64,000 nt of DNA, from the NCBI GenBank assembly GCA_050084985.1, contig JBITNC010000001.1, positions 91,326,001 through 91,390,000 of the forward strand, in the 5' to 3' direction. The translations under genes and the position numbers were made by a program. This document shows, piece by piece, positions 26,095 to 39,000 of this stretch. The first letter of the stretch is position 1; every line of letters begins with the position of its first letter. Below the pieces are notes generated by a model that had not been told where the DNA came from, did not search any database, and saw nothing but the letters and a program-made list of their open reading frames with translations. This stretch comes from Nageia nagi. Its lineage: Eukaryota > Pinophyta.

Positions 26095-29000
26095 TTCTCC
26101 CCCACTTAGAATAGTTGACATCCTCATCAACAACACATTCTAGAAAGGGTACAAAGTACATCACTCCTTGGCTTTTCAACCTTGAAGGTTGTGTCCATCA
26201 TTGCCTTATCGATGGATCTATGTTGAACATAAGGGTAACATAACCAAGAGGTACCAAATCTGAATGTTTTATGTCTTGCAACATTCACCATTCAAGATGT
26301 GGTTCATATTCTTACCACCAACTCATGGTGCTATTACCTAGAATGAATGCCTTTCTTGACTCCATCCTTAAAGATGACTTACATCGGCATTGTCCATACA
26401 GTAACACCCAAATCACCATACAACTCACTCAACCATATAGAATCACATATAATAGTATAGCTATAGGTTCCCATAGGATTTAACCTAGCATACCTAGCTA
26501 GCAACTGTTTGACCTTAACCTCTTTGAATAGCGGCACCCGAAGGAATGCCTAACCATCATTTAGAGTAATCTCCAAGATGGCCCAGCTTATCCACAAACT
26601 AGCACATCGAAGGATCCATTTTCATCTCAAGGATTTGAGTTAGAGTATTCCTTGCTACACCCAACATTTCTACTCATCTTCTCTAAAGCCTTAACATTGA
26701 ATTCGTACTTATAGTTAATTTTATTAGTGTGGATTGGTTCATTTTATTAAGTGTGAGGATACATTTTATCTTTATTATCTACATGCCCCATCCCATGTAG
26801 TTCATGAATGTTCATTAGTTTTACTCTGCCATGCATGTTTTGAATCATATAGCCAAGGAACCTAATGAATTTGAATTGAATACCCTTAAAACCATCTCTG
26901 AAACTCTCTCCACAACCACATACTCTGAAATTGATGTATCCACATCTACTAAGCTCCCCAAAGATGAATATTGCATAAAAGCTCTTACTCCATTATACTA
27001 GTACTAAGCCAAATTAGAGGAGATATATTCATGACCGTATAATCTTATCTCTTCAGTCTATCAAACTATCAAAGATAGTGACTTGAGCCTTCAAAACTCC
27101 ACCTTATACACATTAAGCCATTCAATTCAAATAATGCTAGAAAACTTGGAAACCCAATTGCTATCATCATCTGGTGGGAAACTCAATGCTTCCCTATATC
27201 AGCACCATCGCATTGCACTACCACAACTTCCTCTTAGGAAAACTCTCATCCATTGAGATTTCCATACTTTACGAAATGATCTACCATAACCATCATATAG
27301 AGGTAGACATTCTTCTCCAAGTATCCATTTCCAAAGTCATTTCTTCACTTATCTATAATCTATCTTGCTGATAAGCTGCATGGTTCTTCATCCCAAACCA
27401 ACCATTATTATGGAAATCATTAAGATAAATCCACATATCTCTAGAGTTGATGTCTAAACTCATTTGAGATGACCTAATTGAGGTGAACCATAAAGTTCCT
27501 CTAAGGACTCCTTTACTCATTTATAGCCATATCTTATTCTCCTTACTTGAATTTAGTCATGTCTTGTTCTAAAATGAAGGTAAGGGTTTGTATTTCAGGG
27601 CTCCTATCCCCCACTTAAATCTCCAAAGGAGGGGATGTGATCCTACGCATCATCTAAATCAAACTTCACTCACCTATCATAGATAGTGGCATCATTTCTC
27701 CATCTAATAGTCATAGGCTAAGCCAATACCAACAGTCATATATCATATGACAACTTGAACTTGAATCTACTGATTCTCATAATAAGGAGTCATTCCTCCA
27801 ACTTCTAATGATGCTCAGCAAGTTGTATGTATACTCCCCCATTTAAAGTGAGAAGTATACCCTTCATGATTCATACTTCCAAAAGGCACATAGGAGGCTC
27901 ATCTTTACTTCCCTCCTTTCACAAAAATACATATCGTGCATTACCCAACCTGCTCACTCACTCAAAGTCTTATTTGCATTGGTTGATGCACCCTTGACCA
28001 AGCTTATGCTATCAAAGATATACTAATACTAATTTTGGCAAAACACCTCCACATGGATGCCTTAAGAATACTATCGTTCAACATAACCAGATATCATTGA
28101 AACCCAAATCCATTAACTGTTCTTTGCACATGCAAGTTGATGACCTGAGAACTCATCAACCTAGTCAAGATAGGTTCATACATTGGATCGCATAGCAATC
28201 CACCCATTCTCCATAAGTGCTCTCATCACAAATGCTTTGGTTTTTCCCTTAACATTCCTCCTTTAACATTGGATATAATCTCCATTTGAGAACATGTTAG
28301 GGACCTCAAGACTTCACAACATACCTGAATCCAAATTAAAATTATAGCTAATCACACTTAACTTCCTTGAATTAGGGTCCACTTTACACTGGATGAACCC
28401 TTATTTATGCTCACTTCCAAGGAATAAAGATGCCAGATTCTCTCCCTTAACTCCTTTATCAACATAATGCATATCTGTAACTCCCATTACTAGATCGCAT
28501 ACACTTCATGCAACCAACTTTTCAAATATCCAAACATGAAGGCTTAAGTTCACAACAAGGACTCAACTTCGAGAGAGTCATCCATACTATCTTTGTTAGG
28601 ATGGCCTTTCCAATAGCATTAAGAGAACCATAGCACTACACTATCTCAGGATCCCAAAGCTTTAACTATCTTTGATAACCTTTGTCACTTTTGCTTACAT
28701 TTCTTCCAAGGGACCCATCATCCATGCCATATAGTTCTATCATCAACCTCATGGGACACCAACATCATAAGGAACGAGTTCTTGCCACTAGCCCAAAAGT
28801 AATGCTCACATCTACAAGTTCCTTGACATGAAGATTGATCACTCCTTTGCTTCCTTTTTGGTAGACCATCACATCACACAATGATTACCTTATGCCATAG
28901 CATCTTTACACTAAATTAATTCCAAAGATTTGAAAGAAGCATGCAACTTGGGTTGCACCTGGAAAACCTCATACAACCATATGTAGGTACACCGAACCCC

Positions 29001-30923
29001 TACACATACATGACATGTTTTTTCATGCCCAAATACATAGAGGCTATCACACTTCTTCTGAAACTACTTCATTTTGTCCATCAAGGGAATTCTTGACCAC
29101 TATAATTAAATTGATAGCTAAACTCCTTTTTGAAATGGAACCAACAAGTTTGACCTCAAGAATGAACCATCCACCATGATGTAATTCCATCCATGGGCTA
29201 ACCAACTAGCACTATGAGCCATCTAAACTTGAAAAAAAAAAGATTTTCCCACGAGGGTTTAGCTGATTTCCAAGACTTGACTTCTCTTTTCCCACATAGC
29301 AAGTTTCACCAAAACCAATGATGTGCCCAAAATCCATATAGTATGCACACTTCAAAAAATCATCACCTTCCACACACGGGCACTCTAAGAAGATTTCCCA
29401 GACATACACAATCCATTAGACATGCTTTAGCCAAAAATACATGGAGCTCATAGGTGAACACCTAACCACTTCATGATCAAATCTTGAACAACATGTCTAA
29501 GAAGATACCCATACTGGTTCATGCCTTTACCATTAGTAATGTGCAACTGCTAGCTCCTCTTAAGACCCCTCTGCCATGAGGTCTAAACATAGCATCAATC
29601 CAAATAATAGCCACAAGAATGAGCTTAATTTTCCACACAATCATGACAAACCATAATCCAAACTCCCCACATAGACACACAACCCATTCTATCTGATCAA
29701 CTAATAACATGCTCAATCGAACTCCAAAACTTTGGCATCAAGAGTTAATTGAAGGATTTTCTTCTAGTGTATCTCTCACCTTTGCTGGAAGCCTTATTCA
29801 AATCCACTCTTTTATCCAAACGCACAAACTAATCCAATGCCTTGGGTAAGCTTTACTACATCATAACCAATGACACACTCCACAAAGAGAGTAGGGTGTT
29901 AACTCACACTTGATGTATGAATGACTCATAAATCACAAATAATTGCATTCAATCCACATTTCCATCCATTGAAACCTCAATGACCTTTCAAGGATTGAGT
30001 CTAAAGAAATCCAAAACACACCAAACTAAACTGCTCTATGAAAGCCCTTTTACATTGTTCATAGACTTTTGAACAAGAAGTTCACTTAAGGAGCATGCAA
30101 AATGCACCTTTTAATTTTCCTCAAATGGACAAAAATCTCAATATCTGGCAAGCTATACTCAACTCTAAGCCATTTTAGTTCTTCACATGCTTTTTCCAAC
30201 CTCTAAGTTCGTCCAATTGATTTTCCACCAAGAAGTAGTGTAGGTGACAGGACGACCTAGGTGGTCACCCATCCTTGATTGCTCCATCGTGCACCTGCTT
30301 AACCAAATCCAAACTAGAAGAAAATGATCTCAAAATGCACATCCTCTAGGCCAACGACCACCATAATGAGGTATTTTCATGTAAATCTCTTATGCCACTT
30401 AGTCTCATGGCAAGGTTCTTGGTCGAAGACACATGTAGCACCCTTGCACCTTGCTGTGCACACTCGGCCCACACCATGGCATGAGTGACCACTAGTTGCT
30501 CATCTACATACACTGCTAATTGATCGAACACACACATTTTGCATCGCATATTACACATGGGATCTTTGCAACATGAAGTTCTTCCAAACACACCACTCAT
30601 CGGACATGGCATCATTGGTGCTCTATTCTTAACCATAAATTTCCTTGGGACAAGCCTCTTGCCATGGCTCATGTTCATGGTCCAAGCTTAAGATCCATGG
30701 CACATGGTGTATGATTGAATTATGCACACTATCCAAACTATCTCACACTGAGAGTCATTCCACATATTTGGCCCAAGCATTCTAGAATTCGAGTTTGCAC
30801 AACACACACACATGACACATGACAAGGCTTGGTAAACAAACCATGTTTTACCTTTAGCATTCCAACATTTTTATGCCTTTAATGTGGCATATGAGATCCC
30901 ACTCCTTTCACAAGGAGCATTAT

Positions 30924-31060
30924 AAGTGCTACCTCCTTCGACGTATCAACATAGTAGGAAAAGTGCTGCCTCCATCAACGTATCGACATAATAGAAAAGT
31001 GCTACCTCCATTGACGTATCGACATTATGGTAAGGTGCTTCCTTCTTTGACATATTGGCA
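30924..31060. repeat. 36-bp tandem repeat in element F leader
   Basis: Nearly four head-to-tail units of 36 bp start at 30924, 30960, 30996 and 31032. Each is built on aagtgctacctcc...gacgtatcgacat. They lie about 170 bp inside the 5' LTR, in the would-be leader of the minus-strand transcript. Confidence 0.85.
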
Positions 31061-31216
31061 CCCTTGCATGTATAGCAATTAAGCACCAGTGCATACTTGC
31101 CCATTTTCTTATCAAGGTTCAGGTGAGTAACCAATCTTGCGATGCATCATGTTTCATGTGGGTTGAATCAGCACGATACACATGATACATGGCACCTTCC
31201 TTGCCTAAACCCCTAA

Positions 31217-31230
31217 GGCTCTAATACCAC
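31217..31230 (-). promoter_or_regulatory. Primer binding site of element F
   Basis: The minus strand reads TGGTATTAGAGCC directly inside the 5' LTR, one base different from the usual tRNA-Met complement TGGTATCAGAGC. It orients element F on the minus strand. Confidence 0.8.
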
Positions 31231-31231
31231 A

Positions 31232-31693
31232 TGAAATGATACCAAAATGAGCCACCCCTAGGGGCATGGCTATCGATGGTACTGCCAAGCACTAGCATAA
31301 ATAACATGATTTGCAAGCCTAAGTATGACCCCTTATGGCACGACCCACACGTCTAGCTAGCTCTGCCTATCCATCTCAAGTTCGTAGTTGCATACTACTC
31401 AAGGCCTTGTGCCTCTAGGTTTGATCCAACACCTTGGAGCATCAGATTGTCATAGTTACTAGAGTGCCTGGTGCTCACCACCCAACTAGCAACCTTCTAA
31501 TGGGTTTCACCCCTAAGGTCCCCTTGAGCTTTATTCACCCATCCATACCGGCTAGTCCAACCATAGAAATGGACTCACATCCTTGTCCACCATGGTTCCT
31601 AAAGCATGGTATCTAGGTTCGAAATGGTTCCCCATGTGTTAGAGGTTACACTCTAAGCACACTCACCACCCTAGGAGAGGTGGCCCTCTCACA
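31232..31693 (-). repeat. 5' LTR of element F
   Basis: 462 bp, partner of 25635-26094. The two differ by scattered single-base changes, mainly transitions, indicating an old insertion. Confidence 0.88.
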
Positions 31694-32378
31694 TGGGGTG
31701 TGGCCCGCTAGGGTTACCACTTCCCTCATAATGTTTTTGATTAAAAATATTTGATTATATAACTATTTATAGAAAAAAATATTTGATTATATAATTATTT
31801 ATAGAAAAAAAATATTTGCAACCCCAAAATTTAATGTACAAAATGTATTATATTGAGAAAGCCCCTTTTCACAATATATTATAGATATAATATTTTAAAA
31901 AATAAAATTATATATAAAAAATATAACTCCCCCTTGAAATTCAATTTTTTTATTAAGGACTCTTCCCTTACAAATATATAATAAAGTCTCCCCTATTTTT
32001 TTTTTCAAAAAACAAAAGACTTCCAAGATTAAAAAAAAGTTGTAAATTTTTAAAAGTTGCAAAATACATAATATATTATCAATTACTCTTAAATTATTTT
32101 TTTATATACCCAAAAAAATATGAACATAATATTATTAGTAAAACAAAAAAAAATAGAAACAATAAATTATGACATTTGAAGTAATTTTTGCTAAAAAGAT
32201 TGAACTAATATGGTCATAATAACAATATTAGTATCATATGAAGTAAAATAATCTTGAAAGAAGAAGGAGAATATTATACCTTTAAGTCTTTTACCTCACC
32301 AAAGTAGATGGAGGAATGAGTAGGATGAACCATGAAGGATGTTGAGGATGAGCCTTCACACCAAGCTTTAATACTAAA

Positions 32379-32889
32379 TGAAGGACTAAAGACTTAACAC
32401 TCATTTCTTATATGACCAAGATTATATGAAATCTCACTCTAACATGAATACTCAAAGCATAAATGCGATAACCAATCTCACAAGTTTGACACACATATAA
32501 AGTGGTTCCTTCATATAAGAGAGTACATCCACTAACTAATATCTTTCTCATTCACAAAGATAACTCTCTTACAAGACCTCTTTCTTCCTCTCCTAACACT
32601 AATCCTAGAGCATAACTTTGCTTCAAGTTTTGGTGTATGATCACATGGAGAGAGCCTTCTATTTATAGGCCAAAATCCTCTCTTGGATCACCTTTTTAAA
32701 CATTGTACAAAGACATGATATGCTTTACTCTTTTACCAAAGAGAAATGCTCATGAGAAGGAGTGTGGAACAAGTTACATTATCATATTCACTTAAATACT
32801 TAAGGTATCTAGGGATACCTTTAAGTATTGGTGAATTTACAAAGAAGAACATTACAAAACCTTACAATAGTACATTATATATTCCAACA
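32379..32889 (-). repeat. 5' LTR of copia D
   Basis: 511 bp beginning TGTTGGAATATATAATG and ending CCTTCA on the minus strand. The adjacent primer site at 32364-32377 is decayed (aagctttaatacta on the plus strand). Its right edge meets relic E at the target duplication tgaac. Confidence 0.88.
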
Positions 32890-34115
32890 TGAACAATAAC
32901 TTGTTTGAAGAAAATATTAGTGGATAAGCCAAGTTTGATAATAACAATAAGATCAAAATTGCTAGAAAAGGATCTATTTTCTTAAAGGAAAAGATCAATA
33001 AGATATTGCATATGCATGATACTTTATATGTTCCAAAGCTAAAGCATAATTTGTTGAGTATTGGTTAGTTATTCTTGAACAACTATAAATTAGTATTTGC
33101 GAAGAAGATATACAAAATAACAAATGAGACCAATCATCAAGTGGTTAATACTATTCCCATGTTTGAGAATAGAATGTACAATATGCTAAACATGTAGCCA
33201 TCTACAATCAAATGATTGAAAATCATATCAAATCTAGCATGGCTATGGTATAAGAGGTTTGGAAACCTCGACTCTCTATATGGATTGCATAAGCTTATGA
33301 ATGGTATGCTAACCTTTGCACATCCACCAAACACTGTGTGAGAGCTACATACTTGGTAAATAACACCAAGAGAAGTTTTATCATCACCAACATCATGTCC
33401 AAAATCTATTAGAGTTGGTGCATATCGATATCTATGGACCCATGTAGACATTGAGAATTTCCAAGTACATGTATATGCTCATCTTTTTTTATGATTATTC
33501 TAGAATTAATTAGTTGTAATTTTTTAGGCTAAATCTAATGATTTTGACTATTTCACCAAGTTCAAGGCCTTAGTAGATAACTCCTCTCGCTATCGCATCA
33601 AGAAATTATGAATGGACTATGGTGGTGAATTTATTTCTAATTAATTCAAATATTTTTATAGCAAGGATGAAATCAAGAGGTAGTATATGATAGTGTACAC
33701 TCCTAAAAAATAGAGTTATTGAAAGGAAGAATCGAATAGTTATTGAGATGGTTTGGTGCATACTGAAAGAAATGGGCATGGAAAACAAGTTATGGGATGA
33801 ATTTGTTCACATAACTATTTATATTTAAATTATTTTCCAATAAAGATAATGTAGAATTCAACCCCTTATGAAGCTTGGTTTGAAAAGAATCCAAGCATTA
33901 CACATGTGAGGATATTTAGGTCCACTTTCTACATGTATGTTCTTAAGGAAACTCATTAAAAGATGGATGAAAAAGCCACCAAGTGTATGTTTTTAGATAT
34001 TATAATGAATCTAATATCTACATGTGCTATAATTTCATCACCAAGAAACTGCATATTAGCCATGATGTGATATTTCATGAAGAGGGAGTGTATCCACCTA
34101 AAATCGATTTCTTCT
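32890..34115 (+). pseudogene. Copia relic E, part 2: protease to integrase
   Basis: Continuation of relic E after copia D. It runs from the GAG-pre-integrase region ('ENISG' near 32925; an HLNS-like region near 33270) through the integrase core at about 33400-33900, to the same conserved C-terminal block found in relic G ('CYNFITKKLHISHDVIFHE'-like, about 34025-34085, with stops). Reverse transcriptase and RNase H are absent. It ends near 34115, directly beside the BURP pseudogene. Confidence 0.82.
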
Positions 34116-34129
34116 TTCTTCATCATTAT

Positions 34130-34434
34130 GGATCTTCTATGCACTCAAAGAATATAAACTGATGAGAAATTTTTCTTGATTCCATCTTTTGAGAGCTACC
34201 TTAGAAAAGACTTAAAAAATACAAATTTGATGATAAATCCTTCAAAAATTACTCTAACAATAGCAACATTGTCAAGGAAGGATTCAAAGGTTACAGTTTA
34301 GGCTCCAATGACAATTTGTAAGGCTTCAAAAACTATGCACCCCATTCCAACATCATAGATGAGGGATTCACAATATACAAAACTAGATATAATAGTAACA
34401 TCATCAATTTTGCTATACGACCATCAGATCAATG
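34130..34434 (+). pseudogene. BURP-domain (polygalacturonase 1 beta-like) pseudogene, part 1
   Basis: The plus strand encodes at least four 14-residue repeats of the form FxxY followed by ten residues with a central Asn: FKNY, FKGY, FKNY and FTIY, spaced exactly 14 apart (about 34215-34395), with one in-frame stop. This is the N-terminal repeat region of the PG1-beta class of BURP proteins, apoplastic partners of polygalacturonase. The N-terminal signal peptide region is not recognisable; relic E lies there instead. The reading is cut at 34434 by the 3' LTR of copia B and continues at 47149. Confidence 0.82.
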
Positions 34435-34935
34435 TGAGAGAATTGAAATATAAATTAAATAACTTTAAACTCCCAAGATCACATGAAAGCTCATACTAAC
34501 ATCAAGATAACTTAAGAAGATAATGTCACAAAGATAACTCAAGATGTAAGTGGTTTCTCTAACTAGGAGTACATCCACTAACTAGATCTCACTACATTCA
34601 TAAATATGAACTCTTACAAATCTTTTAATCTCATCTCCTAAACACTATCCTATAGCATAACTTTACTCTACAAATTGATGTGTAATCACAAAGAAGGAGC
34701 CTTCTATTTATAGACCCAAATTTCTCTTTGGATCACCCTTTTACCCAATGTACAAAGGCATAACATGTAACTCCCTTTTACCCAAGGGGTATGCTCATGA
34801 CATAGAGTGTAGGACAAGTTACATTATCATATTCACTTAAATACTTATGGTATCAAATGATACCCTTAAGTATTAGTAAATTTACTTAGAAGATTATTAC
34901 AAAACCTTTACAATAATGTGTTATACATTCCAACA
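34435..34935 (-). repeat. 3' LTR of copia B
   Basis: 501 bp matching 46651-47148 and the copia A LTR. The purine tract AAGGGAGAG (minus strand) lies immediately inside it at 34936-34944. Confidence 0.9.
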
Positions 34936-35689
34936 CTCTCCCTTAATGCAATATTGGGATAGAGCAAATAAGAGAGAAGAAAGTGAGAAAGTAAGAGAGT
35001 TCTCCTCCAAATAGATACAATGGAGATGAGAAATTTTTACATATTTGTGAAGTAAGAAAGATCTAGTTTGAGATTCACTACTTTGCTAAATACAATCATT
35101 AACCATAATCAGTTTAAATGTACATGAAGTAGTCATCCAACTGGAAGTCATGAAGAGTCTTTAAGAGATTGCATACCTAAAGTAAGTAACCTACAATCTC
35201 AAAGGAACCTACAAGTCATAAGAAACTCAAATAACAAGATCAATTAGATACAATATATTCATATCAACAAAGATAGATGAATCACACAAATGCCATCATG
35301 AACTAATCAATGGTGCACTATAAGTCATCATGAAGATGCCAAGCCAAAACTCATAGTCACTTGTTGTATATAAAACATATGTTGTTTATAAAAAAATGCA
35401 TATACAAATTCTTCACGTATGGATAATTGAATAGTGCCAAAAGACACATAAGAGTTCCTCACACATGGATAACTAAATAGTGCTAGATTGGCCAATCTTT
35501 TTACTTTTTTTTTTTATATAAGTTCCTCATGTAGAGTGAACTTACCATGAAGGTGTACAACAAAATCAACATTATACAACATAAAATCCTTCTAGAGGTG
35601 AAGTTGTCATCAAAAATATGAATTTAACATAAGAATTCAAACTTCACTCCCCCTTGAGGGCAACTTCACCAATCCAGCAGCATCCCTAA

Positions 35690-37459
35690 GCTTACATAAC
35701 TAAGCTTTCAAAAGAGGTTTGGTGAACAAATAAACAAAGTTCAAGGTGGAAGGACAATACTCCAAGTGTATGATGCCATCAAGAACCTTCTCCTTGATAA
35801 AATAGGCATGGATTTGCATATGTTTTGTTCTATAATGGAACATAAGATTCTTAGTGAAAGAAATAGCTAAATGATTATCTAAATAAATCAAAGATGAACC
35901 AGCTTGCTCATATCTAATTTCTTTTAGAAGATGCCTTAGCCAAATAGCTTTCTATGCTATAGAAGACATGGCATGGTATTCAACTTCTATGGTGGAAAGA
36001 GAAATAGTAGGTTGCTTCTTGGAAGCCCAAGTGATAGTACTTGAACTAATGCTAAACACATAAGTAGAGGTTGATTTTCTATCAACTCTATCTCTCCCAT
36101 AGTCAGAATCTGAGAATCCAACAAGAATAAATGAGGGTAACTTAGAATACTTAGGAGTAACATCCTTGGTCCTTGTAACATACCTCAAGATTTGCTTAAT
36201 AGCATTGATGTGCCCAACATATGGTTTTTGCATGAATTGAGCCGTTAGATTAATTGCAAAGGTAATATCTAGCTTGGATATAATCAAATACAAAAGACTA
36301 CTAAGTAATTACTTGTAAGCTGTAGCATCAGCCAATTGAGAGTTGGAGCTTAGAGAAATAGTGATTCCAAGAGAGATTGGGATCATAGCATATCTACACT
36401 CCATTCCAAAATTTTGCAAGATGTTTGATGTCTACTTAGATTGAATAAGATAAGTACAATCCTTATATTGATACATTTGCATTCCAAGATAGTAGTGCAA
36501 GAGACCAAGATCGTCATTTCAAATATTATCTTAAGTTTGGATATGCACTCTTAAATGATTTCTTCATTGTTCTCAATTATCAAAAGATCATCCACATAAA
36601 GGAGAATCAAGACCATGTCTTTTCTTTAATTAAGCACATATATATCGAAGTCAAAAAAATACTTAGAGAATCTAATATGTACAAAGTATCCTAAAATTTT
36701 CTTGTACCAAGCTCTAGGTTCTTGCTTAAGTCTATATAATGACTTCTTTAGCTTGCACATAAAATATTCTTTACCTTCCACAATGAACCCTTCTGGTTGA
36801 TTCATGAAGATTTCCACATCTAATTCACCATTGAGAAATGCACTCTTGATATCAAGTTGAAAAACTTTCCATCTTTGAGCTACAAAAAGAGCAAGGATAA
36901 TTTTGATAGTAGACATCTTTGCCATAGGAGCAAAAGTTTTCTCATAATCTACACCATATTATTGAGCAAAACCTTTGGCTACTTAGCTTGCCTTGTATTT
37001 CTCAATATCCCTAATAGAATTGAAATTGACCTTGAAGATCCACTTATTACCAATCACATTCTTCTCATTAAGATAACAAACCAAATCTTAAGTTTTATTT
37101 TTTATAAGCACCTCATACTCCACTTTCATGGCTTCCATCCAACACTCATGCTTAGAAGCTTCTTTGAAGGTTGAGGGATTATGCTTGTTGCTAATTTTGG
37201 TGAATAAGAATTTGTTCAAGGTCATGCTCCTTGTTACACCTTATGTTGGAGAATTTTATTCCTAAGGTGATTTGTTTAGATCAATATCTAACCAGAAGTG
37301 CAACTAAAGAGTTCTCTAGATCATTAACATCCTCATTAGAAGTAGATTCTTTAGGAATTCATTGAATTTTAAATCCCTTAAAATAAACACAACTTTATAG
37401 GATGGAAAGTAGAGCTTGTAGCCTCTATGTTGACTATTATAACTCATAAAGATGCATTT
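35690..37459 (-). pseudogene. Copia B reverse transcriptase and RNase H
   Basis: RNase H lies at about 36293-35700 on the minus strand, in two frames with 'FSDSDYGRDRVDRKSTSTY' and 'KKQPTISLSTIEVEYHAMSS'. Reverse transcriptase is recognisable at 36925-36626, with the first catalytic motif in 'VFQLDIKSAFLNGELD' and 'KKSLYRLKQEPRAWYKKI'. The YVDD box region (about 36590-36620) is damaged. Upstream, 37260-37459 matches the linker that follows integrase in copia D. At about 37459 the sequence jumps straight to the protease/pre-integrase region. Confidence 0.85.
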
Positions 37460-38868
37460 TGTAGCCCTTGAATACTCTTATGGTTAATGTGCCCTAAATG
37501 ATGGTGCCAAAGATTGCCTTTAAAATACACACTTGTATTAAGAAAAATCTATGATGGAACTTGATCCACAATGTAGAGATCATATTTTACTAATCCTTTA
37601 ACCAAAGTGGTAAGTCCTTTCTTAATGCACCAGAATTGAGAGTTGAACTCAAAAGAGTACCCTTTTTTAGCAACTTGGATCACAGAGAGAAGGTTCATCT
37701 TAAGCTTATGAACATAGAGCACATTATCAAGAACCTTCCTATGAATTAACACACTTCCAATGCCTTGGAATTCAATGATAGAGTTATCACCTATAACAAC
37801 TACATCTTTTTTATGCTTATGAAAGTTTTCAAACTTATCTTTTTTAAAGCATAAGTGATTAGTGCAACTAGAGTCAACAATCTAATCAGATAAAAAAGTG
37901 CAAGACATGGAGTAGAGTGTTGTAGCAAAACCAACTTGAATATTCTCCTTTTGAATTTTTTTACATTTTCATTACCTTTGTTCTTTTTCTCTCTTTTATT
38001 TTTGTAGCAATCAACTTCTTTGTGACCTTGGATGCCATAATAGTTACAATTAACATCAATCTTTTTCTTAGGATATGGATTTTTTGTTTTACATTTTCCA
38101 TCTTTTTGGTTGAAGAGGTTGTTGTTACCATTGTTCCTGCTTTTATTATTGTTGTCATTGTCTCTTTTCTCAAACCTTTTAGAGAAAAAAGGATAAGATT
38201 TATTTTTATAGTTGAATTTCTTCTTGAAAGGATTTTTGGTAGCTCCAAGAGCAACATTATTATCCTTAGAAGAAGAAATCAACACCTTTTTGTTAAGGGT
38301 TTTATCATGCTTCAAAAGGAGCATAGAAAGGTTCTCAAGAGAGAAGACTTCTTTTTTATCATCAAGCCTTATTTCCATAACTATCACAAAGTTACCTAAC
38401 TTTGAAGAAAGGATTTGGAGAATGATGAAGACCATGAATTCATCATTGATCCAATTGCACCCACAAGCAACAAGTTGGGTACTTAGATCAATGATTTTGT
38501 TCAAGTAGATAGCCACATTTTCATCTTTCCTTTGATGAGATTGAAGCAATTTTTGAAAAAATGGTAAACCTTCTTGAAAACTTTAAACCAAGTTAGATTT
38601 GCTTAAGCTTATCCCAAGCTTCCTTTACCAAGTTTGAATAGAAAACCATTAGGAGCACATCATCTGAAACTATATGAACGATCATGGAGGTTTCTAACTC
38701 ATTCTTCATGTTGTAAGCCTCTAGTGCCTACTCATTTGTAAGAGGTACAAAGTTCTCATTCACTATTTTCCAAAGCTTCCTTACCTACAATTTATCTCTC
38801 ATTTGAAGTTCTCAAATCTCAAAGTTGAAACCATCAAGAATATGTTTGGATAAAAATGAGTCTCCCAT
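37460..38868 (-). pseudogene. Copia B gag and protease region
   Basis: Starts at the ATG 38868-38866 (minus strand) in the same context as copia D. The longest open part is 249 codons (38549-37800), covering the end of the UBN2 domain ('YLNKIIDLSTQLVACGCNW'), a basic Lys/Asn-rich linker and a zinc knuckle reading CNYYGIQGHKEVDC, in which the second metal-binding Cys is Tyr. The frame at 37752-37549 is GAG-pre-integrase ('YSFEFNSQFWCIKKGLTTLV'). Three or more stops lie in the first 70 codons of gag, so the protein cannot be made as one piece. Confidence 0.85.
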
Positions 38869-38893
38869 TTGTTACACAAGGATGTGAAAAGGT

Positions 38894-38908
38894 AATAAAC
38901 ATGTGTTT
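38894..38908. repeat. Target-site duplication of LINE, left copy
   Basis: aataaacatgtgttt, matched by aataagcatgtgttt at 44515-44529 (14 of 15). The same context without an insert is seen in copia A near 270-285 (ataataaacatatggttt), which gives the empty site. Confidence 0.88.
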
Positions 38909-39000
38909 TTTTTTTTTTTGGATGAAAAGACTTTATATTAAATAAAATGCTTTATCATACAAAAGGGGCGGGTGGGATTGAGCACACCCCGATCGTCACA

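Larger units (their letters stand above)
25635..31693 (-). mobile_element. LTR element F, apparently non-autonomous, nested in copia D
   Basis: A 6.06-kb element with related LTRs of 460 bp (25635-26094) and 462 bp (31232-31693). Both begin TGAAATGATACCA and end CTCTCACA on the plus strand. Flanking bases are taggg and tgggg, a near-perfect 5-bp target duplication. A tRNA-Met-like primer site lies inside the right LTR and a G-rich purine tract inside the left LTR, so it is transcribed on the minus strand. The internal 5.1 kb shows no gag, protease, reverse transcriptase or integrase motif in any frame I could read. The longest minus frame (30346-30678, 110 codons, Cys- and Met-rich) is unrecognised. 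It may be a LARD-like non-autonomous family, or pol may have decayed beyond recognition. Confidence 0.82.
15432..32889 (-). mobile_element. Copia D, full-length but degenerate, with nested element F
   Basis: A minus-strand Ty1/copia element with related LTRs at 15432-15938 and 32379-32889. It interrupts relic E; the flanking five bases are ggaac on the left and tgaac on the right, a target duplication with one mismatch. Order in its own direction: 5' LTR, decayed primer site (32364-32377), long leader, gag, protease, integrase, reverse transcriptase, RNase H, purine tract, 3' LTR. The total of 17.5 kb includes element F (25635-31693) and a tandem duplication of about 3 kb (19357-25410). Without these it would be about 8.3 kb. 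Many stops make it non-functional. Confidence 0.88.

Noticed and set aside
30346-30678. Cys-rich 110-codon ORF in element F as a zinc-finger protein
   Set aside because: Cysteine spacing fits no known finger or CCHC knuckle, and there is no second copy to show conservation.
38022-38508. Plus-strand ORFs of 125 and 98 codons within copia B gag
   Set aside because: Shadow frames opposite the Lys/Asn-rich gag.
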